From positions 1 through 64,000 of the forward strand of contig NZ_WSFT01000036.1 in NCBI RefSeq assembly GCF_016820655.1: DNA of 64,000 nt, read 5' to 3'. The stretch comes from Anaeromonas frigoriresistens. GTDB lineage: Bacteria > Bacillota > Clostridia > Tissierellales > SIT17. The position numbers and the translations under genes were made by a program. The notes under the pieces were generated by a model. It did no database searches. It was not told the DNA's origin and saw nothing but the letters and a program-made list of their open reading frames with translations. Positions within the stretch are counted from its first letter, which is position 1; each line of letters starts with the position of its first letter. Of this stretch, positions 9,047 to 18,463 are shown one piece after another.

Positions 9047-10573
9047 ATGGATAAAGGTAAAATTAATACTTTTATTTTAACCACTTTGTTCATAATGAGC
9101 CTATTTCTTGCTAGTAAAACCTTATTTGATACTAATAATGATTTATTCTCATCCTTAGGAGACAATAAATATGATTCTTCTAAGGATTTAATCATATCTC
9201 AAATTATTTCTCCAAAGAGAATACTAGTAAATTATTCTGAGGGTACCCATACTATAGTATATTCTAATGAAAAGGATGATTTATGGGGTAAAGCAACAGT
9301 AATTATTAAAGATACCTTTATGAATGATATGCTTAATATTACTGAAATTACAAGCAAAGAATTAATAGATGAAAAAAGTGAAAAGTCAATTAATCTTGAA
9401 TTCCCTGATGAAATCCCTATTAGATTACTATCAAAAGCATTAGATATGCCTATACCTACCAACATAGAGGGGAATATAGAATCTATAAAAGATGTATATA
9501 TAAGAATAGGTAATGAATCATATATAATCTTAAGCAATGAAGAAAAGGTTATTAAAATAAATGACTTAACCTATGATAGTGATGACTTAGATAAATCTAT
9601 AGAAAACCTTAAGAATTCTAGAGATTTCGTAAATTATTGGCCCGGTAGGATTATTTTAGGAACCAAAGAAGATGTATATATACCTACTAGTGTACCAAGC
9701 AATAAAAAGAATATCAAAGTAAAAAATGATATAGATGTAATAGATACTACGAAAAAAAAGAATGAATATAGTGAAAAAATACCACAAAATAATTTAGAAG
9801 ACATTCATAGAGCAGAAGATAATAGTCATATTGATAAAATTGCAGAGGGTTTCTTTGATAAGGATTTATCTTATTTAAGAAAAATAGTAGATAATAGTGG
9901 TGCAATTGTTTATATGTATAATCAAAATACAGGATTATTAGTTTATCCTAATGGGTTAATTGAATATTCTAATACATTAGATAATGTAACAATAGAAAGA
10001 AATCTTTATGAAAGTTTTAATACTATTATTGAGTTTGTAACTACTAAAGATAGATTACCAGAAGAAAGTTACTTATCAAATATTGAAGAAATTGAATCTG
10101 AAGATGGTAGTAAAGGATATAGATTTACTTTTGAATATAATATACAAGGCAGACCAGTATATATAAATAATATAAATAGTGAAAATAAACAATTAATGAA
10201 ACCTTTAATCGTTGAAGTATTTAATGATCAAGTAAAAAGTTATAAAAGATTTTATAGAGATAGTATATTTGAAGAAGAAACTCGTATTTATGGGGAAGAA
10301 CGAATGACTCCTGAAGAAATAATTGAAAAGAATATGGATGAAATAATAAGAGATTTTATTAACGATGAGAATTCTATAGCAAAAAATATGGAGCAAAAAA
10401 TTCGGGAGATAATAGTATCTTCTATAGATAATGTATCTCTAGGCTATTATGATAACGCTAAAGAATATTATAATACTCCCTTAGATGATGTATGGGTCAT
10501 AGATATTGGCAAGAAGAGATATATATTTGATACTAGTGATGGAACTAAATTAGATGTTGAATCTATAGATTAA
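9047..10573 (+). CDS. yycH: YycH-like (WalH) regulator of WalK
   Basis: Membrane-anchored extracytoplasmic protein of the YycH family, which modulates WalK together with YycI in Bacilli. It has one N-terminal membrane segment (8-26) and a large acidic outside domain. The sequence is divergent and longer (508 aa) than Bacillus YycH (about 450). The call rests on position between walK and yycI, topology and size, plus elements typical of the family such as FEYNIQGRPVYINN and the C-terminal DDVWVIDIGKKRYIF. The start ATG has AAGGTGAGG upstream. Confidence 0.82.
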   Translation: MDKGKINTFILTTLFIMSLFLASKTLFDTNNDLFSSLGDNKYDSSKDLIISQIISPKRILVNYSEGTHTIVYSNEKDDLWGKATVIIKDTFMNDMLNITEITSKELIDEKSEKSINLEFPDEIPIRLLSKALDMPIPTNIEGNIESIKDVYIRIGNESYIILSNEEKVIKINDLTYDSDDLDKSIENLKNSRDFVNYWPGRIILGTKEDVYIPTSVPSNKKNIKVKNDIDVIDTTKKKNEYSEKIPQNNLEDIHRAEDNSHIDKIAEGFFDKDLSYLRKIVDNSGAIVYMYNQNTGLLVYPNGLIEYSNTLDNVTIERNLYESFNTIIEFVTTKDRLPEESYLSNIEEIESEDGSKGYRFTFEYNIQGRPVYINNINSENKQLMKPLIVEVFNDQVKSYKRFYRDSIFEEETRIYGEERMTPEEIIEKNMDEIIRDFINDENSIAKNMEQKIREIIVSSIDNVSLGYYDNAKEYYNTPLDDVWVIDIGKKRYIFDTSDGTKLDVESID

Positions 10574-10628
10574 ATAATTAAATTATATTTTCACGGAGCA
10601 CTCTTTTAAAAAGGAGTTGTAGAATTTA

Positions 10629-11483
10629 ATGGATTGGTCAAAAGCTAAAAAAATATTAATTATTGCTTTTTTAATAATGAATATTATACTACTATCTACT
10701 TTTCTCTATAGATCAAAGGGAATGAAGCAGTATATAACTACTGAAGCTGATGTAATAGAAAAGCTTAAAGAAATTAATGTTGAAATTCATACAGAAATTC
10801 CCAATGATATTCCAGATGAGGGACTTCTAGAAGTGGAGTTTGAAGATTATAGAACAGACAGTGAAAAAATTGAGATGGCAAGGAAGTTTTTAAATATAGG
10901 AGATATAATAGATACCAATAGTGTAGAGACTAAAGAAGATGAAATAATATTCAATAATGGAAATGAAGTATTAAAGATAATAAAAGAAAAAGAGTTAGTA
11001 TATATAAATAAAGACAGAACCAAGGTAGGAAATTCTGAATATGATCCCTATGCGGTAGTAAATAATTTTGTAAGAGATAAAGGATTTAGTACAGAAGATT
11101 ATGTGTTAAGTGAGATGAGAAAAAATGATGATTCCTATTATTTAGTGTATTCAAAGAAATATAAAGATACTATAATAGAAAAGAGTTATATGAAATTTAC
11201 AATATATTCTTCAAGAGTAGTAAATTTTGAAAGATTATGGATAGAACCTATTAAAGAGAAAAAAAATAACATTGACTTAAGACCAGCCACAGATTCTTTA
11301 TTAAAACTTTTATCCCAGAAAGAAATTTATGGAAAAAATATTGAAGATATTATTTTATGTTATTATTTTGATCCCACAGATACAAAAGTTTATGATTTTA
11401 GAGAACCAAGATCAGGAGATGCAATACCTGCATGGAAAATAGAATTTACGGATGGAACAATTAAATATCTTTATGAAAATTAA
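10629..11483 (+). CDS. yycI: YycI-like (WalI) regulator of WalK
   Basis: Membrane-anchored partner of YycH. The N-terminus MDWSKAKKILIIAFLIMNII is nearly diagnostic of YycI: a short basic cytoplasmic start followed by one membrane helix (9-27). The outside domain follows, ending in PAWKIEFTDGTIKYLYEN. 284 aa, the expected size. AAAAGGAG precedes the ATG. It ends the wal operon, with a terminator directly after the stop. Confidence 0.9.
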   Translation: MDWSKAKKILIIAFLIMNIILLSTFLYRSKGMKQYITTEADVIEKLKEINVEIHTEIPNDIPDEGLLEVEFEDYRTDSEKIEMARKFLNIGDIIDTNSVETKEDEIIFNNGNEVLKIIKEKELVYINKDRTKVGNSEYDPYAVVNNFVRDKGFSTEDYVLSEMRKNDDSYYLVYSKKYKDTIIEKSYMKFTIYSSRVVNFERLWIEPIKEKKNNIDLRPATDSLLKLLSQKEIYGKNIEDIILCYYFDPTDTKVYDFREPRSGDAIPAWKIEFTDGTIKYLYEN

Positions 11484-11508
11484 GAGTCCAAATTAATGGA
11501 CTCTTTTT
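11484..11508 (+). terminator. Intrinsic terminator of the wal operon
   Basis: GAGTCCA (11484-11490) pairs with TGGACTC (11497-11503) around AATTAA and is followed by TTTTT. Confidence 0.85.
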
Positions 11509-11595
11509 CTTTTATATAGGTTATAATATAGAAAATGAGACTAGATATTTAGATATAATCTAGTCGTGAGTATTTAAAAATATGTATAAATTGTA

Positions 11596-11601
11596 TATAA
11601 T
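11596..11601 (+). promoter_or_regulatory. Candidate -10 of the murA promoter
   Basis: Perfect TATAAT with a weak TTTAAA 17 nt upstream (11573-11578). It lies about 80 nt before the murA start, after the wal terminator. Confidence 0.4.
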
Positions 11602-11642
11602 AGATGTATAGGCGAGAATATTACTAGAAGATAATACTGAAA

Positions 11643-11677
11643 GAGGGGTGAACAGCTGATTTCGGTCAGCTTAAAAT
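11643..11677 (+). promoter_or_regulatory. murA ribosome binding site separated from the start by a UUCG hairpin
   Basis: The only SD-like sequence (GAGGGGTGA, 11643-11651) is 26 nt from the ATG, too far for normal initiation. Between them AGCTGAT (11654-11660) pairs with GTCAGCT (11665-11671) around a UUCG tetraloop. With the hairpin folded, the SD-to-ATG distance shrinks to about 8 nt. Confidence 0.6.
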
Positions 11678-12937
11678 ATGGATAAATTTATAATTAAAGG
11701 TGGAAATAGATTAACAGGTGAAGTAAATATAAGTGGATTTAAAAATGCTATTTTAGCAATAATTCCTGCTACATTGTTAGCAAAGGATAAATGCAGAATC
11801 GAGAATGTGCCGCTAATAAGCGATGTATATATATTAGTTGATATGATGAAAGAATTAGGTGCAGAAGTGTATTTAGATGAAGCAAATAATGCAATAGATA
11901 TAGACACTTCTACTATAGAGGATTGTGTAGCATCCTATGATATGGCTAAAAGACTTAGAGCATCTTACTATTTAGTAGGAGCTGGATTAGGAAGATTTAA
12001 AGAGGCCCATGTGGCATATCCTGGAGGATGTGATATTGGTTCAAGACCGATAGATCAACATATAAAAGGGTTTGAAGCATTAGGAAGTACAGTTAAAATT
12101 GAGCATGGAGTTATAAATTGTGAAGTTGATAAATTAATTGGAAATGATATCTACATGGATGTAATAAGTGTAGGAGCAACTATAAATGTCATGTTAGCAG
12201 CAGTTATGGCTGAAGGTAAAACTATAATAGAAAATGCAGCAAAGGAACCTCACGTTGTAGATACAGCAAACTTCTTAAATGCAATGGGAGCAGAGGTTAG
12301 AGGAGCCGGTACAGATGTTATAAAGATCAGAGGAGTTAAAGAACTTCATGGGTGTACATACAGTGTAATCCCCGATCAAATTGAAGCAGGAACATATATA
12401 GTAGCAGCAGCAGCTACAGAAGGGGATGTGCTGATTAAAAATATTATTCCAAAACATTTAGAATCAATTACTGCTAAATTAAAAGAATTAGGAGTAGAGA
12501 TAATTGAGAATGATGATTCTATTAGAGTTATAGGAAAACCTAATCTAAAGAGTATTAATATAAAAACACTACCTTATCCAGGATTTCCTACAGATCTTCA
12601 ACAACCTATATCAGTATTACTTACTAAAGCAGAAGGTACTAGTATAGTAACAGAAAGCATATTTGAAGGTAGATTTAAGTATGTAGATGAACTAAAAAGA
12701 ATGGGTGCAAATATAAAAGTAGATGGTAGGTCAGCTATAATAAGAGGAGCTACTCCATTAAGTAGTACAAAAATAACTGCCACTGACTTAAGAGCAGGGG
12801 CTGCTTGTGTAATAGCAGGGTTAATTGCAGATGGAGATACAGAAGTTTATGATATAAATCACGTAGAAAGAGGATATGAAAGAATAGAAGATAAATTAAG
12901 AGGGTTAGGTGCAAATATTAAAAAAGTGACGGAATAG
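11678..12937 (+). CDS. murA: UDP-N-acetylglucosamine 1-carboxyvinyltransferase MurA
   Basis: Transfers enolpyruvate from PEP to UDP-GlcNAc, the first committed step of peptidoglycan synthesis, in the cytoplasm. Visible signatures: K22-N23 in GFKNA, the PEP-binding and fosfomycin-target loop with C118 ([10 protein letters not shown]), and [12 protein letters not shown] near the C-terminus. 419 aa, normal. The start MDKFIIKGG matches the family. Its ribosome binding site is unusual: a stable hairpin sits between it and the ATG. The gene is monocistronic, with its own terminator overlapping the stop codon. Firmicutes often have two MurA paralogues; I cannot say which this is. Confidence 0.96.
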   Translation: MDKFIIKGGNRLTGEVNISGFKNAILAIIPATLLAKDKCRIENVPLISDVYILVDMMKELGAEVYLDEANNAIDIDTSTIEDCVASYDMAKRLRASYYLVGAGLGRFKEAHVAYPGGCDIGSRPIDQHIKGFEALGSTVKIEHGVINCEVDKLIGNDIYMDVISVGATINVMLAAVMAEGKTIIENAAKEPHVVDTANFLNAMGAEVRGAGTDVIKIRGVKELHGCTYSVIPDQIEAGTYIVAAAATEGDVLIKNIIPKHLESITAKLKELGVEIIENDDSIRVIGKPNLKSINIKTLPYPGFPTDLQQPISVLLTKAEGTSIVTESIFEGRFKYVDELKRMGANIKVDGRSAIIRGATPLSSTKITATDLRAGAACVIAGLIADGDTEVYDINHVERGYERIEDKLRGLGANIKKVTE

Positions 12938-12959
12938 CCTAAGGGTTATTTCGTTTTTT
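12931..12959 (+). terminator. Intrinsic terminator overlapping the murA stop
   Basis: GGAATAGCC (12931-12939) pairs with GGTTATTTC (12944-12952) using some wobbles around a 4-nt loop and is followed by six T. The TAG stop is inside the left arm. Confidence 0.7.
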
Positions 12960-13034
12960 ATTTTTTTGTTAATTCATCACAGAAACATCACAAATATTCT
13001 ATAAAATAAATCATGACAGTATGGAGGAGTAAAA

Positions 13035-13829
13035 ATGTCTTTTAAATTTTGTTCAATAGCCAGTGGAAGTAGTGGTAATTGTCAATATATAGAAACAGAT
13101 AAAGCAAAGATACTTGTGGATGCTGGGTTAAGTGGAAAGAAGATACAAGCAGGACTAGACTTAATTGGAGTAGATCCAAACTCATTAAATGGTATACTAG
13201 TAACCCATGAACATAAAGATCATATACAAGGGGTAGGTATACTATCTAGACGGTTTAACATTCCTATATATGCAAATAATAATACATGGGAAGTTATGAG
13301 AGAATACCTTGGAAAATTAAAGGAAGAAAATATTAAAATAATAAAAAATAATGGCGACTTTGAAATTGGAAACTTAGGGATAAATACTTTTAGTACTAGT
13401 CATGATGCTATTGATTCTATGGGATATAACTTTAATTACAAAAATAAGAAGGTAAGTATAGTTACTGACACAGGAGTAATAACAGATAATATAAAAAGTA
13501 AAATACAAGATTCTGACCTATTATTCCTAGAATCAAATCATGATGTGGAAATGCTTAAAGTAGGAAGTTATCCATATTATCTCAAGAAAAGAGTACTAAG
13601 TCATGAAGGTCATTTATCCAATGAAGATGCCGGGAATTTATTAGCGGAAATTTTTCAAGGGAGATTTCAAAAGATATTTCTAGCCCATTTAAGTAGAGAA
13701 AATAACTTTCCAGAGCTAGCCTATCAAACCGTTGTTAATATAATGACAGCAAAGGGTATAAAAATAAATAAAGATATAGAGATAGATATAGCTCATCGAC
13801 ACCAGCCCACAGTATTTTGTACTATCTAA
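13035..13829 (+). CDS. walJ: WalJ/YycJ metallo-beta-lactamase-fold hydrolase
   Basis: MBL-fold hydrolase of the YycJ/WalJ family, thought to be a nuclease linked to DNA replication or repair and to co-ordination of division. The metal motif is H58-x-H60-x-D62-H63 (THEHKDH). Further ligands are in TDTG, SNHD and SHEGHLS, and the C-terminal AHRHQPT is typical. 264 aa. GGAGG lies upstream of the ATG. The gene is followed 15 nt later by htrA, giving the usual walJ-htrA pair. Confidence 0.93.
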   Translation: MSFKFCSIASGSSGNCQYIETDKAKILVDAGLSGKKIQAGLDLIGVDPNSLNGILVTHEHKDHIQGVGILSRRFNIPIYANNNTWEVMREYLGKLKEENIKIIKNNGDFEIGNLGINTFSTSHDAIDSMGYNFNYKNKKVSIVTDTGVITDNIKSKIQDSDLLFLESNHDVEMLKVGSYPYYLKKRVLSHEGHLSNEDAGNLLAEIFQGRFQKIFLAHLSRENNFPELAYQTVVNIMTAKGIKINKDIEIDIAHRHQPTVFCTI

Positions 13830-13844
13830 ATAGGAGGGATAGAA

Positions 13845-15104
13845 ATGAATGATGATAACAATAGCATCATTAATGGATTTAGTGGAGATAGTGAAAGGGA
13901 AGAAAAAATAGAAAATAATGAAAATAAACAGTGGCATAGTCCAGCACCAAATACAAAAGCTCCTGTCTATAGAGAAAAAGAGAAGCCTAAAAGAGGATTT
14001 ATATCTTATTTTATAGTAGCTTTGGTGGCAGCATTAATAGGTGGATTAATATCAGCATATATTGCTCCTCAATACTTATATGGTAATATTATACCTATAC
14101 CAAATAATGGAGGAAACGTTAATCCACAAAATATAACTATAAATTCTCAAGAAGATATGAATATTGTTTCAGCTGTAGCTGAAAAATCAATGAATTCTGT
14201 AGTAGGTATAACCACTATGACTACTCAACAAAATTTCTTTGGTAATAATGTGCCTTTAGAAGGAGTAGGATCTGGAGTCATAATAGAGAGTAATGGATAT
14301 ATACTTACAAATTCTCATGTAATAGATAATGGGCAGGCAGACGAAATAACAGTACAATTTGCTGATGGTTCCAAATCAATTGCAGAAGTATTGTGGAATG
14401 AATCAGCATTGGATCTAGCAATAATTAAAGTAAATGATACTAATTTACCAGTGGCAGAATTAGGGGATTCTGATGATTTAATTGTAGGAGAACCAGCAAT
14501 AGCAATAGGAAATCCTCTAGGACTACAATTCCAAAGAACTGTAACATCAGGAGTTATTAGTGGGTTAGATAGAACAATAGCCAGTGAAAATGTAATGATG
14601 GAAAATCTAATTCAGACAGATGCTTCGATTAATCCTGGGAATAGTGGTGGAGCACTTCTAAATAAAGAAGGTAAAGTTATAGGGATAAATACAGCAAAAA
14701 TAACTTCAGCAGAAGGTTTAGGATTCTCTGTACCAATAAATATTGCAAAACCAGTTATTGAACAGATAATATCTGAGGGTGAATTTAATATGGCTTTCAT
14801 GGGTGTATCTGGGATAGAGGTAAGCAAATATGAAAAAGCCTTAGGTGTTGATATAGAAGCAGAAGAAGGTTTTATAATAATAGAAGTAGTACCTGGATCA
14901 CCAGCAGCAGTAGGTGGAATACAACAAAATGATATAATAACTAAGATTGGTGATAAAGAAGTAACTAACTACACAACATTAAGAAAAGCTTTATATAATC
15001 ATAAACCAGGAGACACAACAGAAATAACTATAATAAGAAATGGAGAAAATAAAAAATTAGATATTACATTTAAAGAAACTCCTAAAGAGGCAAAAAACAA
15101 ATAA
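13845..15104 (+). CDS. htrA: HtrA-like serine protease with PDZ domain
   Basis: Membrane-anchored quality-control protease of the DegP/HtrA family. Order: charged cytoplasmic tail (1-50), one membrane helix (51-72), trypsin-like domain with the triad H158 (TNSHVI), D190 (ALDLAI) and S267 (GNSGGAL), and one PDZ domain (about 315-410). 419 aa, typical of Firmicutes. GGAGG precedes the ATG. It follows walJ closely and is ended by a terminator. It degrades misfolded proteins at the outer face of the membrane. Confidence 0.95.
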   Translation: MNDDNNSIINGFSGDSEREEKIENNENKQWHSPAPNTKAPVYREKEKPKRGFISYFIVALVAALIGGLISAYIAPQYLYGNIIPIPNNGGNVNPQNITINSQEDMNIVSAVAEKSMNSVVGITTMTTQQNFFGNNVPLEGVGSGVIIESNGYILTNSHVIDNGQADEITVQFADGSKSIAEVLWNESALDLAIIKVNDTNLPVAELGDSDDLIVGEPAIAIGNPLGLQFQRTVTSGVISGLDRTIASENVMMENLIQTDASINPGNSGGALLNKEGKVIGINTAKITSAEGLGFSVPINIAKPVIEQIISEGEFNMAFMGVSGIEVSKYEKALGVDIEAEEGFIIIEVVPGSPAAVGGIQQNDIITKIGDKEVTNYTTLRKALYNHKPGDTTEITIIRNGENKKLDITFKETPKEAKNK

Positions 15105-15113
15105 AGATATGTA

Positions 15114-15140
15114 AGACTTGACAAGTTGTCAGGTCTTTTT
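15114..15140 (+). terminator. Intrinsic terminator after htrA
   Basis: AGACTTGACA (15114-15123) pairs with TGTCAGGTCT (15127-15136) with one wobble and is followed by TTTTT. Confidence 0.8.
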
Positions 15141-15257
15141 CCATTTTTAATTTTAAAAATAGAATATATTTATAAAAACAAGGAATTATCTATTTCTAAA
15201 TAGAAATACTAAAAATAGGATATAATAGAGTAAAGATATTTTTTAGGAGGGAAAACT

Positions 15258-15425
15258 ATGTATGTTGTCTGTAATGACCATTTAACTGAAGCAATAGATG
15301 AATTCGTAGAAGTATATGAACAGCCACCAGATATATATGAATTAGATAGTGTATCCTTTAGTGACTGGATAGCACCATCTATATGCGATAAATGTGATAA
15401 GGGTCCAAAATATCTAGTAGTTTAA
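15258..15425 (+). CDS. CxxH/CxxC mini-protein (BA_5709 family)
   Basis: 55-aa protein with C5-x-x-H8 (CNDH) and C43-x-x-C46 (CDKC), a likely single zinc site. Small proteins with this pattern are a known conserved family encoded between htrA and rlmH in Firmicutes, which is exactly this position. AGGAGGG lies 7 nt before the ATG and a TATAAT-like -10 lies about 30 nt upstream. Function unknown. Confidence 0.85.
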   Translation: MYVVCNDHLTEAIDEFVEVYEQPPDIYELDSVSFSDWIAPSICDKCDKGPKYLVV

Positions 15426-15481
15426 ATACTAATTAGGTAGCTAAAATCTAGGACAAGCAGGTAAGATGAAAGGATTATAAT

Positions 15482-15961
15482 ATGAACATAACAATAATAG
15501 CAGTAGGAAAGATAAAAGAAAAGTACATAAATGGTGGAATAAAGGAGTTTACTAAGAGACTCTCAGGATATTGTAAATTGAAGATAGTAGAAGTGAAGGA
15601 CGAGGCTACAAGAGAAAACATGTCCCAGACAGAGGAAGACATACTAAAGGATAAAGAGGGAGAAAAAATACTTTCCAAAATTCCAAATGGGTCATATGTG
15701 ATAACCCTTTGTATAGAAGGCAATCAACTATCCTCTGAAGAACTCTCAGAGAAAATTGACAGACTTGCAGTCACAGGGAAGAGTAATATCACTTTCATAA
15801 TAGGAGGATCAGTAGGTCTATCTGACAAAGTAATAAAAAGCAGTAATATGAAATTATCCTTCTCAAAAATGACATTTCCCCATCAATTGATGAGGTTGAT
15901 ATTATTGGAGCAGATATATAGAGCTTTTAGAATTAGTAGAGGTGAACCCTACCATAAGTGA
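15482..15961 (+). CDS. rlmH: 23S rRNA pseudouridine-1915 N3-methyltransferase RlmH
   Basis: SPOUT-class methyltransferase that methylates pseudouridine 1915 of 23S rRNA in helix 69 of the 70S ribosome. 159 aa, exact family length. The SAM-binding knot is seen in [11 protein letters not shown] and the conserved C-terminus [18 protein letters not shown]...GEPYHK is present. AAAGGAT precedes the ATG. In Firmicutes rlmH regularly closes the wal/htrA neighbourhood, as here. Confidence 0.97.
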   Translation: MNITIIAVGKIKEKYINGGIKEFTKRLSGYCKLKIVEVKDEATRENMSQTEEDILKDKEGEKILSKIPNGSYVITLCIEGNQLSSEELSEKIDRLAVTGKSNITFIIGGSVGLSDKVIKSSNMKLSFSKMTFPHQLMRLILLEQIYRAFRISRGEPYHK

Positions 15962-16070
15962 TAACGGTTTTTTATGAAAATAAGCAATTACATTATATAT
16001 ATGCTATTATATATATGTCAAATGAATAAAAGAGTCAGAGGTAGATGAGGCTTGTTTTATTAAAAAATAT

Positions 16071-16103
16071 ATAAGATGGTACAGTTAGTAATATTATAAA
16101 AGG
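16071..16103. repeat. Imperfect direct repeat, copy 1, flanking the ECF operon
   Basis: ATAAGATGGTACAGTTAGTA and the following ATATTATAAAAGG match the sequence at 17799-17834 apart from three one-base gaps and one or two substitutions. The two copies bracket the sigma/anti-sigma gene pair. Confidence 0.5.
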
Positions 16104-16104
16104 T

Positions 16105-16139
16105 CTCCCCAGGTGGTAAGCAAACGAGGGGAGTTTTTT
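16105..16139 (+). terminator. Intrinsic terminator between rlmH and the ECF sigma gene
   Basis: CTCCCC (16105-16110) pairs with GGGGAG (16128-16133), followed by six T. It probably ends the rlmH transcript. Confidence 0.7.
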
Positions 16140-16283
16140 ATATGTTTACAATGAGGTCCAGTGATGATCTTGATTAACTCTTTCATTTTAAATGAAAAAA
16201 ATTTTATTATAAAATGAACCTTTTAGATAGTTTGAGTATCTCTTATTATATAGGAGCTCCTAACACTGAAGGAGGTAAAAAAT

Positions 16284-16871
16284 TTGGATAATACAACTTT
16301 GATTAAGAGCTGTCAACAAGGCAATCTAGAAAGCTTTGAAGAGCTTTATAAAGACTATAGTAAAAATGCTCTAGGCACAGCTTACCTTATTGCCGGACAT
16401 AAGGGGATAGCAGAAGATATAGTTCAAGAAGCATTTTTTCAATGTTATAGAAAGATAAAGAATTTAAGAGATACCAACGCGTTTGATGTGTGGTTTTATA
16501 AGCTATTAGTAAGGATAGCGTGGAAGATGTCATCAAAATACAAGCATACAGTACCAATTGAAGAAATAAGTTACAAAAACACTTGGTGGAAAGAAAGTTT
16601 AGATGCAGAACTAGAGTCGAGAGAAACTAGGATAGTGATACATGAAGCGATAGAAAAGCTCAGTCCTCCTTTAAAATCAGTGATTATTCTATATTACTTT
16701 AATGACATGACGATTAAACAAATTTCAAGAATACTTAGCTGTGTTCAAGGAACTGTAAAATCTCGTTTACATAATGCAAAAAAAATTCTTGAAAAAGAAC
16801 TTGGCAAGGATATAGATAAAAATATCTATAAAACCATATACAAGGGGAAGGAGTGTAGTATAGATGATTAA
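16284..16871 (+). CDS. ECF-type sigma-70 family factor
   Basis: 195-aa extracytoplasmic-function sigma factor. Region 2 (about 12-80: FEELYKDYSKNALGTAYLI, AEDIVQEAFFQCYRKI) is followed by region 4 (about 120-175: LSPPLKSVIILYYFNDMTIKQISRILSCVQGTVKSRLHNAK). It starts at TTG with GGAGGT 8 nt upstream. The last 8 bases overlap the downstream anti-sigma gene, so the two are translationally coupled. Such pairs usually autoregulate and respond to envelope stress; the inducing signal is unknown. Confidence 0.92.
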   Translation: MDNTTLIKSCQQGNLESFEELYKDYSKNALGTAYLIAGHKGIAEDIVQEAFFQCYRKIKNLRDTNAFDVWFYKLLVRIAWKMSSKYKHTVPIEEISYKNTWWKESLDAELESRETRIVIHEAIEKLSPPLKSVIILYYFNDMTIKQISRILSCVQGTVKSRLHNAKKILEKELGKDIDKNIYKTIYKGKECSIDD

Positions 16872-17802
16872 TAAGTCTAACCTTGAAAGCATGATAAAGA
16901 AAGATTTAATACAAAAAGCTAGTGAAGTCAAACCTTCAGATGAAATGATCTCAAAAATAATTGACCGAATTGAGGATGAGGAACGAACAAATCACAACAT
17001 GTTAAAAGATAGAATATTAAATGTGATCTTGAGAAGATTTATTGCTGTTTCGCTATGTGGAGTTTTAGCCTTTACTGGGATACTGTTTATTTTTTCAGAG
17101 ACAGCTAGGGCTCTGACATTAGATGCAGTAAACACTATAAAAACAATATTTGTACTTGAAAAATCAGAAGGAGATTACAAGATTGTTGAACAATCAACGA
17201 CAGACCCTGTATTCACACCTGTATGTATCAGAACATCAAAACTAAGTGATGAGGAAATTTCCAAAAAGCTTAAATTTAATGTGTCTTATCCAGAAAGTCT
17301 ATCTGGCGGGTATAAGTATCATTATAAAAGTGAGGGAGTAGGTATTCAAAGGCAAGTAAGTCAAGAAAAGTGGAGACAGCTTCAAGTGGATATGATTGAA
17401 GCTATCAATGATGAGACTGCACTCAATGGTCTCAGTGCATATAAACCATACAGGATTATAGTTGCAACCTATAGAAACAAAGAAGGACACAACATATTTA
17501 TCCAAATGCAAGCTGCAGAGGTTCTAGTATCTACTGAAAATAATAGTACCGTTGTTAAAACAAATATAGGTAATGAAGATGCTATTTGGATTGAAATGAT
17601 GACCCCTGAGTATGAACATATTATGGAAAATGGGATGGGCACATCAAATTTATTTAAGAAGCCAGAAAGGATAGTAAAAGTGCATTCCCTAATATGGGAA
17701 TCTGATGGCGTTAGATATGTTATCAATACTATGAAAGGGCAGGAGCTCTTTATGGAAGAGTCAGTAAAAATTGCGGAGTCTTTTATGGAACAAATAAAAT
17801 AA
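16864..17802 (+). CDS. Membrane anti-sigma factor, DUF4367-like
   Basis: Partner of the preceding ECF sigma. An N-terminal cytoplasmic part of about 58 residues should bind the sigma factor, a single membrane helix lies at about 60-80, and the outside domain ends in a DUF4367-like pattern (SLIWESDGVRYVINTMKG...ESVKIAESFMEQ). 312 aa. The ATG overlaps the end of the sigma gene by 8 bases. Confidence 0.82.
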   Translation: MINKSNLESMIKKDLIQKASEVKPSDEMISKIIDRIEDEERTNHNMLKDRILNVILRRFIAVSLCGVLAFTGILFIFSETARALTLDAVNTIKTIFVLEKSEGDYKIVEQSTTDPVFTPVCIRTSKLSDEEISKKLKFNVSYPESLSGGYKYHYKSEGVGIQRQVSQEKWRQLQVDMIEAINDETALNGLSAYKPYRIIVATYRNKEGHNIFIQMQAAEVLVSTENNSTVVKTNIGNEDAIWIEMMTPEYEHIMENGMGTSNLFKKPERIVKVHSLIWESDGVRYVINTMKGQELFMEESVKIAESFMEQIK

Positions 17803-17834
17803 GATGGATACAGATAAGTAATATTATTAAGAGG
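17799..17834. repeat. Imperfect direct repeat, copy 2, flanking the ECF operon
   Basis: ATAAGATGGATACAGATAAG followed by TAATATTATTAAGAGG. It begins in the last bases of the anti-sigma gene and corresponds to copy 1 at 16071-16103. Confidence 0.5.
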
Positions 17835-18147
17835 ATATATCCTAGAAATATAACGGGCTTATTCTATAGGAGTAAATCTTAAAACTACGCTACTTTTATA
17901 ATTTTTTCTGAAATTAAAAGGATGTTAACTTCAATAATTAACATCCTTTTCAATATTTAATTATGAATTTGGGAAGCAACAATATGAGAATATTATTCAT
18001 AAATAACTCTAATGATATTAAGACGATTACTAGTGAAAGAGAATAATAGGTTAGTGAGGTGAAAAAATTAATAGTGATAAATTGAAATAAACATTGGTCT
18101 GTAACTGCGGTGTTTTTATAGAACGAAATAAAGGAGTATATTTTTAG
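17803..18147. other. 345-base gap after the ECF operon
   Basis: Contains repeat copy 2 and a strong terminator (17915-17949). The remaining bases show only possible promoter material for the next ORF. Confidence 0.45.
17915..17949 (+). terminator. Intrinsic terminator after the ECF operon
   Basis: AAAAGGATGTTAA (17915-17927) pairs perfectly with TTAACATCCTTTT (17937-17949) around a 9-nt loop. Confidence 0.75.
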
Positions 18148-18408
18148 ATGCATGGGGTAGGCAGTAACATATGCATAAAATTAACATACGTAATGAATTT
18201 TAAAAAACTTGCTATAAAATATTTTTTAGAAGAAGCTGATATAAACTCATTATATTTAGAAATACTTAACAACATTTCACCAATTATAGGTTCGTATATT
18301 CTCAATACTACAAAAAAAGACTTTTCACCTTACCCCAAAATAGACGTATCTATTACTGATAGTATTGATACAAAAATATCTAATAAAAAAAGGGTGAAAA
18401 TTATATAA
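18148..18408 (+). CDS. Hypothetical protein, possibly a gene remnant
   Basis: 86 codons from ATG with AAGGAG 12 nt upstream; a later ATG at 18193 would give a shorter product. The middle (KYFLEEADINSLYLEILNNISPIIGSYIL) is amphipathic and protein-like, but the ends are not. I recognise no family. It could be a small regulator or the tail of a decayed gene. Confidence 0.35.
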   Translation: MHGVGSNICIKLTYVMNFKKLAIKYFLEEADINSLYLEILNNISPIIGSYILNTTKKDFSPYPKIDVSITDSIDTKISNKKRVKII

Positions 18409-18463
18409 TATTATGGTAGAATGACTACGTAGAAATTAATTTATGATGAAAAGGGGTTTTAGC

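Larger units (their letters stand above)
15962..16283. other. 322-base gap between rlmH and the ECF sigma gene
   Basis: Holds the first copy of an imperfect 34-nt repeat (16071-16103) and an intrinsic terminator (16105-16139), then the upstream region of the sigma gene. No coding potential is seen. Confidence 0.5.

Noticed and set aside
16081-16139. T-box leader upstream of the ECF sigma gene
   Set aside because: There is no conserved T-box sequence or specifier structure. Only a plain terminator hairpin is visible, and the downstream gene is not an amino-acid gene.
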